This document shows, piece after piece, positions 10,784 to 19,018 of a DNA stretch of 43,749 nucleotides. The notes beneath the pieces were generated by a model, which worked only from the letters and a program-made list of their open reading frames with translations, was not told the origin of the DNA and did not search any database. The stretch is taken from assembly GCF_014357575.1 (NCBI RefSeq), contig NZ_JACONW010000035.1, forward strand, positions 1-43,749, given 5' to 3'. The stretch is from Pseudomonas folii. Lineage in GTDB: Bacteria; Pseudomonadota; Gammaproteobacteria; Pseudomonadales; Pseudomonadaceae. The position numbers and the translations under genes were made by a program. Positions within the stretch are counted from its first letter, which is position 1, and each line of letters starts with the position of its first letter.

Positions 10784-11986
10784 TCAGCGCTCAATCGCCA
10801 ACGCAAGGCCCTGCCCTACCCCTACACACATGGTCGCCAGGCCTCGGCGACCGCCGCTTTTCTCCAGTTGATGCAGCGCAGTCAATACCAGTCGTGCGCC
10901 GCTCATGCCCAAGGGGTGACCCAGAGCGATGGCGCCACCGTTGGGGTTCACTTGCGGCGCATCATCGGCCAGTCCCAGTTCACGCAGCACCGCCAGGCCC
11001 TGACTGGCGAAGGCTTCATTGAGTTCGATCACATCAAAATCGCTGACCGCCAGGCCAAGGCGCTCCACCAGCTTACGTACCGCTGGCACCGGGCCGATAC
11101 CCATGACCCGCGGCGCGACGCCGGCACTGGCCATGCCGAGAATTCGAGCCCGGGGCGTCAGGCCATGCTTTTTGACCGCTTCAGCCGACGCCAGGATCAG
11201 CGCGGCAGCACCGTCGTTGACCCCGGAAGCATTACCGGCGGTGACGGTCTTGTCCGCACCATTGACCGGTTTCAGTTTGGCCAGGGTTTCCAGGCTGGTA
11301 TCGGCGCGCGGGTGCTCGTCTTGCTCCACCACCGTTTCACCCTTTTTATGGGCAACGCGCACTGGGGTGATTTCTTCTTTAAAAAAGCCCGCAGCCTGAG
11401 CAGCGGCAGTGCGCTGTTGGCTGCGCAGGGCGAAAGCGTCCTGATCGGCTCGAGAAATCCTGAAGTCATCGGCGACGTTGTCGCCGGTTTGTGGCATGGA
11501 ATCGACGCCATATTGCTCTTTCATCAACGGGTTGATGAAACGCCAGCCAATGGTGGTGTCTTCCAGCTTCATGTTGCGTGAATACGCAGCGTCAGCTTTA
11601 CCCATGACAAAGGGCGCGCGCGACATCGACTCAACGCCACCGGCGATCGCCAGCTCCATCTCACCTGCCGCAATCGCTCGAAATGCCGTCCCGATAGCGT
11701 CCATGCCCGAGGCGCACAAACGGTTAAGGGTCACTCCGGGGATCGTTTCCGGCAGGCCCGCCAACAACGCCGCCATGCGCGCTACGTTGCGGTTGTCTTC
11801 ACCGGCCTGATTGGCGCAGCCGAAAAACACCTCGTCCACTTCATTCCAGTTGACTGAAGGGTTGCGCTCCATCAGCGCCTTGATAGGCACAGCGGCCAGA
11901 TCATCAGCGCGAACGCTGGCCAATCCACCGCCAAAACGGCCAATGGGGGTACGAATCGCATCGCAGATAAACACTTCGCGCATCAT
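10784..11986 (-). CDS. pcaF: Beta-ketoadipyl-CoA thiolase
   Basis: The 400-residue thiolase cleaves beta-ketoadipyl-CoA with CoA to acetyl-CoA and succinyl-CoA, the last step of the beta-ketoadipate pathway. The nucleophilic Cys91 lies in [12 protein letters not shown], His357 in [13 protein letters not shown] and Cys387 in MCVGVGQG, giving the full Cys-His-Cys catalytic set. The start overlaps the pcaJ stop (two consecutive ATG codons at 11986 and 11983, TGA shared), so it is coupled to the CoA-transferase genes that make its substrate. Context distinguishes it from other acetyl-CoA acetyltransferases. Confidence 0.93.
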   Translation of the reverse strand: MMREVFICDAIRTPIGRFGGGLASVRADDLAAVPIKALMERNPSVNWNEVDEVFFGCANQAGEDNRNVARMAALLAGLPETIPGVTLNRLCASGMDAIGTAFRAIAAGEMELAIAGGVESMSRAPFVMGKADAAYSRNMKLEDTTIGWRFINPLMKEQYGVDSMPQTGDNVADDFRISRADQDAFALRSQQRTAAAQAAGFFKEEITPVRVAHKKGETVVEQDEHPRADTSLETLAKLKPVNGADKTVTAGNASGVNDGAAALILASAEAVKKHGLTPRARILGMASAGVAPRVMGIGPVPAVRKLVERLGLAVSDFDVIELNEAFASQGLAVLRELGLADDAPQVNPNGGAIALGHPLGMSGARLVLTALHQLEKSGGRRGLATMCVGVGQGLALAIER

Positions 11987-12762
11987 GCTTCTCCCGGCGC
12001 TTGACCGTGGGCTTTAGCAGTTCGGGCTTCCAGGTCACGCAAGGCGGTCAGCTCGGTTTCGGTTGGCTCGGCGGAGTACTCGACGTTTTCGGCGAAACGC
12101 AGCTCCCATCCCGTGGCCGCGATAACCTGCTCACGGGTTACGCCGGGGTGCAAGGTAGTCACCACAAACTCGTTGGTGCCTTCTTCCGGTTCCATGATGC
12201 ACAGGTCAGTAATAATCCCGACCGGCCCGGCGCCAGGCAATCCAAGGCGTTTGCGAGAGTCACCGCCTTCGCCATGACCAACCGAGGTCATAAAATCCAG
12301 CTTGTTGACGAAAGCCCGCGCGGACTGCTTGAGGATGATCAAGACCTGCTTGGCAGACCCGGCAATTTCCGGCGCGCCGCCTGCGCCAGGCAGACGCACT
12401 TTTGGATTGTTGTAATCCCCGACCACCGTCGTGTTGATATTGCCGAAGCGGTCAACTTGCGCAGCCCCGAGGAACCCCACATCCACTCGTCCACCTTGCA
12501 ACCAGTAACGGAAGATCTCACTGGTGGACACCACCGTGTCAGCGGTTTCCGCCAGCTCGCCATCGCCGATGGACAGCGGCAGCACAGTCGGCTTGGCGCC
12601 AATCGGCCCGGATTCGTAAATCAGCACGACGTCAGGCGAGGACGTCAGGCGCGCCAGGTTCGCCGCCTTGGAAGGCAAACCGATACCGACAAAGCAGACC
12701 GCCCCGTTACGCAGACGACGAGCCGCTGCCACTGTCATCATTTCACTGGTGGTGTAAGTCAT
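11983..12762 (-). CDS. pcaJ: 3-oxoadipate CoA-transferase subunit B (CatJ/PcaJ type)
   Basis: The 259-residue beta subunit of a family I CoA-transferase moves CoA from succinyl-CoA to beta-ketoadipate. The catalytic glutamate is expected at E50 in LIYESGPIG, the position of the family's active-site Glu. The ATG at 12762 was preferred over a longer frame from 12843 because GGAGG sits 8 bases before it and the upstream residues lie inside pcaI in another frame. The ATG shares one base with the pcaI stop (TAATG), and the 3' end overlaps pcaF. The sequence is of the longer CatIJ type known from aromatic degraders rather than the short P. putida PcaIJ type. Confidence 0.9.
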   Translation of the reverse strand: MTYTTSEMMTVAAARRLRNGAVCFVGIGLPSKAANLARLTSSPDVVLIYESGPIGAKPTVLPLSIGDGELAETADTVVSTSEIFRYWLQGGRVDVGFLGAAQVDRFGNINTTVVGDYNNPKVRLPGAGGAPEIAGSAKQVLIILKQSARAFVNKLDFMTSVGHGEGGDSRKRLGLPGAGPVGIITDLCIMEPEEGTNEFVVTTLHPGVTREQVIAATGWELRFAENVEYSAEPTETELTALRDLEARTAKAHGQAPGEA

Positions 12763-13619
12763 TATTGTGCCTCCGAAGCGCTGGCCAACTTGCTCTGGAA
12801 TTCGCTGAAATCCGCGGTGCCATGAATGTATTCCTTGATCCACGCACTGAAGCTCTCGCGGTCACGGGCAATCGGGTCCCACGCCTGATAGAAACGGTTG
12901 TCGCGCTCGTAGTAACCATGGGCGTAGGACGGATGAGCACCACCGGGTACAAGGCACACCGCGCTCAAAGCCCAGGTTGGCAATACGCAGGCGTTCATCG
13001 GCGCATTCAGGTCATCAACGATCTCTTCCACGGTAACGATGCAGCGCTTGGCTGCCAGTGCGGCTTCTTTCTGCACGCCGAGGATGCCCCACAGCAGCAC
13101 GTTGCCTTTACGGTCTGCTTTCTGCGCGTGAATGACCGTCACATCCGGGCGCACCGCAGGCACTGCTGCGAGCACCTCGCCGGTGAAGGGGCAAGTTACC
13201 GTCTTGATCAGTGGATTGACCTTGGGCAGATCGGAGCCCGCGTAAGCACGCAATACAGCGAACGGCAGACCGGACGCGCCAGCGACATAGGCGTTAGCCA
13301 GGTCGGCATGGCTGTGCTCTTCGATTTCCATCGGGTGCGGCCATTGTTTTTCAACAGCGTCACGCAAACGATGCAGGGAGCCGACCCCAGGATTACCGCC
13401 CCACGAGAAAATCAGACGCTTCACACAACCTGCGCCTATTAACTGGTCATAGATGAGGTCCGGCGTCATGCGCACCAGCGTCAGATCTTTTTTACCCTGA
13501 CGAATGATTTCGTGGCCTGCGGCCGTGGGGATCAAATGGGTGAAGCCTTCCAGCGCAACGGTGTCGCCATCGTTGACCAATTGCTTCACGGCGTCGCGTA
13601 GAGAAAGAATTTCAGCCAT
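12762..13619 (-). CDS. pcaI: 3-oxoadipate CoA-transferase subunit A (CatI/PcaI type)
   Basis: The 285-residue alpha subunit carries the CoA-binding region of the transferase (N-terminal DGDTVALEGFTHLIP and the SWGGNPGVGSLHRLRDAVE segment). The family's P. putida PcaI is about 231 residues. This longer form, with a C-terminal extension ending ...YIHGTADFSEFQ, matches CatI of Pseudomonas B13 as I remember it, so catI is an equally fair symbol. First gene of the operon; RBS GGGAG before the ATG at 13619. A PcaR-type operator lies about 100 bases upstream. Confidence 0.9.
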   Translation of the reverse strand: MAEILSLRDAVKQLVNDGDTVALEGFTHLIPTAAGHEIIRQGKKDLTLVRMTPDLIYDQLIGAGCVKRLIFSWGGNPGVGSLHRLRDAVEKQWPHPMEIEEHSHADLANAYVAGASGLPFAVLRAYAGSDLPKVNPLIKTVTCPFTGEVLAAVPAVRPDVTVIHAQKADRKGNVLLWGILGVQKEAALAAKRCIVTVEEIVDDLNAPMNACVLPTWALSAVCLVPGGAHPSYAHGYYERDNRFYQAWDPIARDRESFSAWIKEYIHGTADFSEFQSKLASASEAQ

Positions 13620-13716
13620 GAGGTGCTCCCGAACTCAAATTGCATCCAATGAACAGCGTAGATGGACTACGCTGGAATGGACTTGAGGTTATGCCGGGGC
13701 CTGAGGCCAAACAATC

Positions 13717-13747
13717 CGATAATCGATTATTCGTTCGTTAATCGCAC
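13717..13747 (-). promoter_or_regulatory. PcaR-type operator upstream of pcaIJFT
   Basis: The plus strand at 13733-13747 reads GTTCGTTAATCGCAC, one base away from GTTCGATAATCGCAC, the 15-base PcaR site I recall from P. putida. Adjacent bases 13717-13732 (CGATAATCGATTATTC) contain a second, overlapping half-site. Beta-ketoadipate-bound PcaR would act here on pcaI transcription toward lower coordinates. Confidence 0.75.
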
Positions 13748-13762
13748 AAATTCAATTGAGGC

Positions 13763-14605
13763 TCAGGTGAACAACTGAGTACTTAAATCCCTGCTTGCAT
13801 CCAGCATGATGGGCAGGAAACGCTGCTCCAGCTCGCTTCTGGCCACGCGGCCTGCACTGGTGCTCACGTTCAGCGCTGCCAGGACCTGACCGGACGCGTC
13901 ATAGACCGGCACCGCAATAGAACGCAATCCTTGCTCCAGTTCCTGATCGACAATGCACCAACCCTGCTGACGGACTTGCTGAAGACATTCAAGCAGCGCT
14001 TCAGGCGTGCGGATCGTACGGCTGGTCTTGGGCTGCAGATCCACATGATCCAGATATTCCCTCAATGTCACATCGTCCAGCGCCGAGAGCAGGATGCGGC
14101 CCATGGACGTGCAATAGGCAGGCAGTCGGCCGCCGACCGAAAGGTCCACTGAAATAAGGCGCTGTGTGGTTGCCGACCGGGCGATGTACAGAATGTCTTC
14201 ACCTTCCAGGGTCGCCATGTTGCAGGCTTCATGCAGTTGATCGCTCATCCGGTCAAGATAAGGCTGAGAAGACACCGCCAGCGGTGTCGACGAGAGATAA
14301 GCGTGGCCCAGCGTCAGCACTTTCGGCAGCAGCGAATAGGTTCGACCATCCGTCGTGGCATACCCCAGCTTGATCAACGTCAGCAGACAACGCCGTACCG
14401 CCGCGCGCGGAATTTCCGTGCGGTGGCTGATTTGGGCGATGGTCAGATGCCGTTTGCGTTCCTGAAAAGCGTGAATCACCGCCAGCCCTCTCGCCAGCGA
14501 CGTCATGAAGTCCGGGTCGCCGGTCAATGCCTGAATCCGTTTGGCAGGCGATGCCACGATAGGCGGTGCCAACGAAGCAAAAGAATTGCGCAGTTCATCA
14601 TTCAT
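13763..14605 (-). CDS. pcaR: IclR-family regulator PcaR of beta-ketoadipate catabolism
   Basis: The 280-residue product has an IclR winged helix-turn-helix (about residues 35-95; HLTIAQISHRTEIPRAAVRRCLLTL) and a C-terminal IclR effector domain (PYLDRMSDQLHEACNMATLEG...YCTSMGRILLSAL...ELEQGLRSIAVPVYD). It is close to P. putida PcaR over nearly its full length. PcaR activates pca genes on binding beta-ketoadipate and represses itself. Start 14605 (MNDELRN) was chosen over the frame from 14704 because GAGGT precedes it and the family begins there. It is transcribed in the same direction as pcaI with 143 bases between, and a second operator lies in front of it. Confidence 0.94.
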   Translation of the reverse strand: MNDELRNSFASLAPPIVASPAKRIQALTGDPDFMTSLARGLAVIHAFQERKRHLTIAQISHRTEIPRAAVRRCLLTLIKLGYATTDGRTYSLLPKVLTLGHAYLSSTPLAVSSQPYLDRMSDQLHEACNMATLEGEDILYIARSATTQRLISVDLSVGGRLPAYCTSMGRILLSALDDVTLREYLDHVDLQPKTSRTIRTPEALLECLQQVRQQGWCIVDQELEQGLRSIAVPVYDASGQVLAALNVSTSAGRVARSELEQRFLPIMLDASRDLSTQLFT

Positions 14606-14687
14606 TGCCACTACCTCGGTAAACCCTGTCAGGCCATATAAATCGCAGCTTCCACGCTTTTTTCGCGGCAAACATCCGACCCACCTT

Positions 14688-14720
14688 GTGCGATTATCGA
14701 ACAAGTGGCCGATAATCGCA
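14688..14720. promoter_or_regulatory. Palindromic PcaR operator upstream of pcaR
   Basis: TGCGATTATCG (14689-14699) and CGATAATCGCA (14710-14720) are perfect 11-base inverted repeats 10 bases apart. The left half reads GTGCGATTATCGAAC, the exact reverse complement of the P. putida PcaR site GTTCGATAATCGCAC as I recall it. It is placed to autoregulate pcaR and ends one base before a possible promoter pointing the other way (-35 at 14722). Confidence 0.8.
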
Positions 14721-14721
14721 A

Positions 14722-14750
14722 TTGACCCGTCGCAAAGATACTTATACCTT
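14722..14750 (+). promoter_or_regulatory. Possible promoter divergent from pcaR
   Basis: TTGACC (14722-14727), a 17-base spacer and TACCTT (14745-14750) resemble a sigma-70 promoter directed to the right, away from pcaR. The -35 box adjoins the PcaR palindrome, so PcaR could control it. No protein-coding gene follows closely; an intrinsic terminator does. This is prediction by eye only. Confidence 0.4.
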
Positions 14751-14756
14751 TAGATC

Positions 14757-14842
14757 GCCTTAAGTGGCTTCTTGGAAATACTGGTCAGGTACCCACGAGA
14801 AGTCCAAGGTACGGCCTTGCCCATGAAGCGAGGCCGTTTTTA
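14757..14842 (+). ncRNA. Candidate PcaR-linked small RNA
   Basis: The interval between the possible promoter at 14722..14750 and the terminator at 14811..14842 would give a transcript of about 85 nucleotides with no open reading frame of note. It resembles no small RNA I know. The alternative is a relic promoter and terminator left after loss of a divergent gene. Confidence 0.3.
14811..14842 (+). terminator. Intrinsic terminator (plus strand)
   Basis: Stem ACGGCCT (14811-14817) / AGGCCGT (14831-14837), 13-base loop, then TTTTATT. There is no matching T-tract on the other strand, so it acts on plus-strand transcripts, although no gene precedes it on that strand for hundreds of bases. Confidence 0.7.
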
Positions 14843-15488
14843 TTCCCGCGCACCTCCCCTGCTACTCGCAAGTGATATCGAAAAGCCACAAATCGACGGA
14901 TCGTGATCCCTTGATGCGTGCCCTTGTCACAAATATCGTCCGTCCTGCACATACCTCTCATTTCGCCACGAACTATGTCGTCAGAATTCTGTCTGTTGTC
15001 GTCAATATTCAGGACATAAAAGTTACGTCGTATGTCACTCACTGAAACTTCGGAACTGTCGTACAAGAAAAAGTCCATTACGGAAGTCTTTTGATAATGA
15101 ACTGCACATATAGTTGACTGATCCGAAGTTCTTGGAGATAGTACCTGCCACTTGGCTTGCAATAACGATTCGCAATGGTCGCAGTACCGGGCGCCATGCT
15201 CGGGGCAAACCACAGGATCGAGGCACCGCAGCAATGCGGCCAAAGCATTATCCTCGCGAATGAATTTCCAGCCAAAGTAGCAATCGCATTCGCAACTCAA
15301 ACGACTGTCGCTACGACAATTATGTTTTCTGGTGTCCGTAGCCGCGAGCCGCTAGATGTTCAGATCATGGCCTGATCAAGGGGTTGTATGGCGGAAGCCT
15401 TTCAGCAGTCTCTGGACAGGACCCTGTGTGGACTATTAAGCCGCTCTGCGATAACGCCAGATTAAATTTGACTTGATCAGGTAACAAA
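14843..15488. other. Gene-poor stretch without a confident gene
   Basis: Base composition is noticeably more AT-rich than the flanks. The longest frame (minus strand, 14785..15300, only a TTG start) would encode 171 residues with clustered cysteines near its start (CECDC, CPEH.ARYCDHC), which could be a zinc-binding protein or a decayed gene. It has no good ribosome binding site, reads through the terminator at 14811, and I recognise no family. I therefore do not call it a gene. Confidence 0.5.
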
Positions 15489-15686
15489 GTGACCAAAGAT
15501 GAACTGCGCGCGGAACTTGAGCGCCAGGAACAACGCTACAAGGATGTTTACGGTGGCGAAATCACCACCTACGCCGCTCAACCAGAGCCGGAACGCAAAC
15601 CTTGGCGCAAGAAGGCCAGTATTCTCGATCAGGCCTTCAAGCAAGAATTGCAAAAGATGGAAAAAGATCTGAGCGAAGAGGGATAA
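15489..15686 (+). CDS. Conserved small hydrophilic protein upstream of pitA
   Basis: A 65-residue, highly charged protein ([20 protein letters not shown]...) with Glu/Lys-rich helices at both ends and an Arg-Lys-rich middle (ERKPWRKK). No signal peptide or membrane segment. It starts with GTG; only a weak AGG lies upstream. Codon use looks like that of neighbouring genes, and I recall similar short hypothetical proteins next to phosphate transporter genes in Pseudomonas, so it is probably real. It has its own terminator, so it is not simply cotranscribed with pitA. Function unknown. Confidence 0.7.
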   Translation: MTKDELRAELERQEQRYKDVYGGEITTYAAQPEPERKPWRKKASILDQAFKQELQKMEKDLSEEG

Positions 15687-15702
15687 CCTTCAGCGCTGCG
15701 AA

Positions 15703-15737
15703 CCGGGCTACCTCCGATGGCCCGGCCGGATTTTTTT
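15703..15737 (+). terminator. Intrinsic terminator after the 65-residue protein gene
   Basis: Stem CCGGGC (15703-15708) / GCCCGG (15720-15725), then seven T residues at 15731-15737. It separates the small gene from pitA. Confidence 0.75.
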
Positions 15738-15866
15738 CAGAGCGGCCAACTGTTCCTGAACGACTGCCAAACGGCTCCACCATCTTCTTGATTTATCAAA
15801 GGAGACGCTTCGCCGAGCATAAAATTTCGATAATTGGCGATACCAATCGGCAGTCGACACATCGAT

Positions 15867-15884
15867 CTGTATTTTTTCTGTCAT
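15867..15884 (+). promoter_or_regulatory. Pho-box-like direct repeat before pitA
   Basis: CTGTATT, TTTT, CTGTCAT reproduces the layout of a PhoB box (two 7-base direct repeats with 4 bases between). The second repeat is a perfect consensus match and the first matches 5 of 7. It overlaps CATAAT (15882-15887), a possible -10 box, 34 bases before the pitA ATG. A PhoB dimer here would more likely block than activate transcription. Confidence 0.45.
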
Positions 15885-15920
15885 AATCCCGCCCCCTTCA
15901 GACCGGGTCAGAAAACCTTC

Positions 15921-17393
15921 ATGATCGATTTATTCAGCGGACTAGATGCCTGGGTACTTGTGAGCCTGCTGCTCGCCCTGGCTTTCGTCCTCACCTTCGA
16001 GTTCATCAACGGCTTTCATGACACCGCAAACGCGGTGGCGACAGTCATTTACACCAAAGCGATGCCGCCGCATCTGGCTGTATTCTTCTCCGGGATTTTC
16101 AATTTCCTGGGTGTGCTGCTGGGCGGTGTCGGCGTTGCCTATGCCATCGTTCACCTGCTCCCGGTTGAACTGCTGATCAACGTCAACACCGGACACGGCC
16201 TGGCCATGGTGTTCTCGCTGCTCGCCGCGGCGATCACCTGGAACCTGGGCACCTGGTATTTCGGTATCCCGGCATCGAGCTCCCACACGCTGATCGGCTC
16301 GATCCTCGGCGTTGGTCTGGCAAACGCACTGATCAACGATATTCCATTGGCCGACGGCGTTAACTGGCAAAAAGCGATCGACATCGGCGCTTCGCTGGTT
16401 TTCTCGCCACTGGCAGGCTTCCTCGTTGCGGCGCTGGTCCTCATCGGACTCAAATGGTGGCGACCGCTGTCGAAAATGCACAAGACGCCTGAACAGCGTC
16501 GCAAGCTCGACGACAAGAAGCACCCGCCCTTCTGGAACCGACTGGTTCTGGTGATTTCCGCCATGGCGGTGAGCTTCGTACACGGTTCCAACGATGGTCA
16601 GAAAGGTATCGGCCTGATCATGCTGGTGCTGATCGGTATCGTGCCGAGCCAGTTCGTACTGGACCTGAACAGCACCACCTACCAGATTGAACGTACCCGG
16701 GATGCAACCCTGCACCTCAGTCAGTTCTATCAGCGCAACAACAGCACCCTGGGCGAGTATCTGGCGCTGGGTAAAGCGGAAAAAGGCGATCTGCCGGAAA
16801 GCTCCAGCTGCAACCCGGAACAGACCGAACCGACTATTGCCGCACTGCTCGACAACCTCACAGGCGTAGCCGATTACCATTCGTTGAGTCCTGAGCGACG
16901 CATCGAAGTACGTCGCTACTTGCTGTGCCTGGATGACACCGCACGCAAAGTCGCCAAGTTGCCCAACCTGGGCGCCCGTGAAAAGTCGGATCTGGATAAA
17001 CTCCGCAAAGACCTGACCGCGACCACTGAGTACGCCCCGTTCTGGGTGATTCTGGCGGTCGCGCTGGCGCTGGGTATCGGCACCATGGTCGGCTGGAAAC
17101 GCGTCGTGCTGACCATTGGCGAGAAGATTGGCAAACAAGGCATGACTTACGCACAAGGCATGTCGGCGCAGATCACCACAGCGTGTGCCATTGCTGCAGC
17201 CAACGTCTTCAGCCTGCCGGTTTCCACGACACACATTCTGTCGTCCGGCGTCGCGGGCACCATGGTCGCCAACAAGAGCGGCCTGCAAGGCGGCACGGTG
17301 CGCACCATCCTTCTGGCCTGGGTGCTGACCCTGCCAGCAACCGTGGCACTGTCGGCCGCCCTGTTCTGGCTGGCGTCCAAAGCGCTGGCTTAA
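15921..17393 (+). CDS. pitA: PiT-family inorganic phosphate transporter
   Basis: The 490-residue inner-membrane protein takes up metal-phosphate with protons (low-affinity Pit system). Both family repeats are visible: N-terminal FEFINGFHDTANAVATVIYTKA and C-terminal GMTYAQGMSAQITTACAIA...FSLPVSTTHILSSGVAGTM. HGSNDGQKGIG sits just before the large cytoplasmic loop (about residues 250-370), which contains charged and Cys-bearing sequence. Start 15921 (MIDLFSGLDAW) was preferred over the longer frame from 15834 because it matches PitA starts and lies after the likely promoter. It differs from the short PiT type that comes with a DUF47/PhoU partner; none is present. Confidence 0.93.
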   Translation: MIDLFSGLDAWVLVSLLLALAFVLTFEFINGFHDTANAVATVIYTKAMPPHLAVFFSGIFNFLGVLLGGVGVAYAIVHLLPVELLINVNTGHGLAMVFSLLAAAITWNLGTWYFGIPASSSHTLIGSILGVGLANALINDIPLADGVNWQKAIDIGASLVFSPLAGFLVAALVLIGLKWWRPLSKMHKTPEQRRKLDDKKHPPFWNRLVLVISAMAVSFVHGSNDGQKGIGLIMLVLIGIVPSQFVLDLNSTTYQIERTRDATLHLSQFYQRNNSTLGEYLALGKAEKGDLPESSSCNPEQTEPTIAALLDNLTGVADYHSLSPERRIEVRRYLLCLDDTARKVAKLPNLGAREKSDLDKLRKDLTATTEYAPFWVILAVALALGIGTMVGWKRVVLTIGEKIGKQGMTYAQGMSAQITTACAIAAANVFSLPVSTTHILSSGVAGTMVANKSGLQGGTVRTILLAWVLTLPATVALSAALFWLASKALA

Positions 17394-17430
17394 TTAAAAA
17401 CGCCATCGCGGGAACATCCCGCGATGGCGC
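17392..17430. terminator. Terminator between convergent pitA and yjgR
   Basis: A perfect 13-base stem (CGCCATCGCGGGA, loop ACA, complement at 17417-17429). The T-tract is on the minus strand (TTTTTAATTA), so it is best suited to end yjgR. The hairpin may also stop pitA transcripts less efficiently. Confidence 0.8.
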
Positions 17431-17435
17431 TTTGC

Positions 17436-17495
17436 TGTAGGCGTCTCCCGTGGCCTCTGACACAGCGCTGTCGCGAAGCAAACACTGTGAACCAA
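17436..17495. repeat. Isolated copy of the repeat tail element
   Basis: CACAGCGCTGTCGCGAAGC and the following AAACACTGTGAACC are a reverse-oriented copy of the tail seen beside hairpin repeats at 30.9, 38.0, 39.4 and 42.4 kb. No hairpin half adjoins this copy. Confidence 0.6.
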
Positions 17496-17527
17496 GAGAC
17501 ATAGAGCAGTTTACAAACATCCCTGAA

Positions 17528-19018
17528 CTACCGCCGCTTCTTCCCCCCGCCCAGTAAAGACCCTAACAACCCTCGTACCAATTGACGCCCCAACTGATTG
17601 GCCGCCTGGCGCACGGCGCTTTTCATTGCCTGCCCCGCCACACCGCCCAGAAACTCGCCTGCCATGTCGCTGAAGCTCTCCTGCTCCTTGGCGCTCTTCG
17701 CTGGTACATCCTCCGTCTCAGGTGCTGCGACTTTTCGCGCAATAAGCATTTCATAGGCTGACTCACGATCAACAGGCTTGTCATAGCGACCTGACAGTGG
17801 CGACCGGGCAATCAAACTGGCTCGCTCGGCATCGGTCAACGGCCCGATCCGCGATTGCGGCGGCGCGATCAGCACTCGCTGAACCATCGCTGGCGTGCCC
17901 TTTTCCTGCAAGGTACCGACCAGCGCTTCGCCAATACCGAGTTGGGTAAGCACGGTCAATGTGTCGATATCCGGATTGGGCCTGAACCCGTCCGCCACGG
18001 CGCGCAGCGATTTCTGCTCCCTTGCAGTAAATGCGCGCAAGCCGTGCTGGATGCGTAAACCCAACTGCGCCAGTATCTGATCAGGCAAGTCACCCGGCGA
18101 CTGGGTGACGAAATACACGCCTACCCCTTTGGAGCGAATCAGCCGCACCACTTGCTCAAGCCTGTCCTGCAAAGCCTTGGGCGTGTCGGCAAACAGCAAA
18201 TGCGCTTCATCAAAAAACAGCGCCAATATCGGTTTGTCTGCGTCACCACGTTCCGGCAACTGTTCGAACAGCTCGGCCAGAAGCCACAACAGGAACGTCG
18301 CGTAGACCTTGGGCGCTTCATGAACGAGTCGGCTGGCGTCCAGCAAATGGATACGCCCTCGCCCATCGCTTGCAGGCTGCAGAATATCTTCCAGCTGCAA
18401 AGCTGGCTCACCGAACAACGCCTCAGCGCCCTGCTGTTCAAGCACCGCCAACCGACGCTGCAGGGCCTGACTCGAACCCGTAGTCATCAGTGAGCTGTCT
18501 TCACCCAGCAACTGCGGATTGTCCCGCAGATGATTGAGCAACGCTTTCAGATCCTTGATGTCAAGCAGCAACAAGCCCTCGCGATCAGCCACTTTGAAGG
18601 CCGCGTATAGCGCAGCTTGCTGGCTGTCCGTCAGCTCCAGCAAGCTGCCCAGCAACAGCGGCCCCATTTCGCTCAGCGTCGTGCGAAGTGGATGACCGGA
18701 TTTCCCGAGTATGTCCCACAAGGTGACCGGGTAGGCTTTCGGTGTGTGATTGAGCCAAGGCATACCAGCAATACGTTCGGCAATCTTGCCTTGCGGCTCT
18801 CCCGGTGCGCCCAGCCCGCACAAGTCGCCTTTGATATCCGCGGCGAACACCGCGACGCCTGCATCACTGAAGGCTTCGGCCAGACGTTGCAGCGTCACCG
18901 TCTTGCCGGTCCCGGTCGCTCCGGCCACCAGCCCATGACGATTCCCCAGGCGCAATGCCTGACTCACCGGCAACCCGTCCGGACCGGCACCCATTACAAT
19001 GTTCTGAACGTCTGACAT
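17528..19018 (-). CDS. yjgR: HerA-like ATPase of the DUF853 family
   Basis: The 496-residue cytoplasmic P-loop ATPase matches E. coli YjgR in length and layout. Walker A is GATGTGKT at residues 33-40, Walker B is ILALFFDEAHLLF near the middle, then an arginine-finger/sensor region (RLIRSKGVGVYFVTQSPGDLPDQILAQLGLRIQHGLRAFT, split in family alignments). The family belongs to the HerA/FtsK superfamily of translocases; its biological role is not settled. The C terminus is glycine- and basic-rich (LGSLLGGGKKRR). ATG at 19018 with AGGTGAT before it; a longer frame from 19057 is possible but has no support. Monocistronic by context. Confidence 0.88.
   Translation of the reverse strand: MSDVQNIVMGAGPDGLPVSQALRLGNRHGLVAGATGTGKTVTLQRLAEAFSDAGVAVFAADIKGDLCGLGAPGEPQGKIAERIAGMPWLNHTPKAYPVTLWDILGKSGHPLRTTLSEMGPLLLGSLLELTDSQQAALYAAFKVADREGLLLLDIKDLKALLNHLRDNPQLLGEDSSLMTTGSSQALQRRLAVLEQQGAEALFGEPALQLEDILQPASDGRGRIHLLDASRLVHEAPKVYATFLLWLLAELFEQLPERGDADKPILALFFDEAHLLFADTPKALQDRLEQVVRLIRSKGVGVYFVTQSPGDLPDQILAQLGLRIQHGLRAFTAREQKSLRAVADGFRPNPDIDTLTVLTQLGIGEALVGTLQEKGTPAMVQRVLIAPPQSRIGPLTDAERASLIARSPLSGRYDKPVDRESAYEMLIARKVAAPETEDVPAKSAKEQESFSDMAGEFLGGVAGQAMKSAVRQAANQLGRQLVRGLLGSLLGGGKKRR

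Noticed and set aside
12762..13619. PcaI as a fusion or read-through because it is longer than P. putida PcaI
   Set aside because: The extra C-terminal sequence matches the CatI subtype, so the length is normal for that group.
15942..17288. A 448-codon minus-strand frame opposite pitA
   Set aside because: Antisense shadow of a well-recognised transporter, with low-complexity composition and no ribosome binding site.
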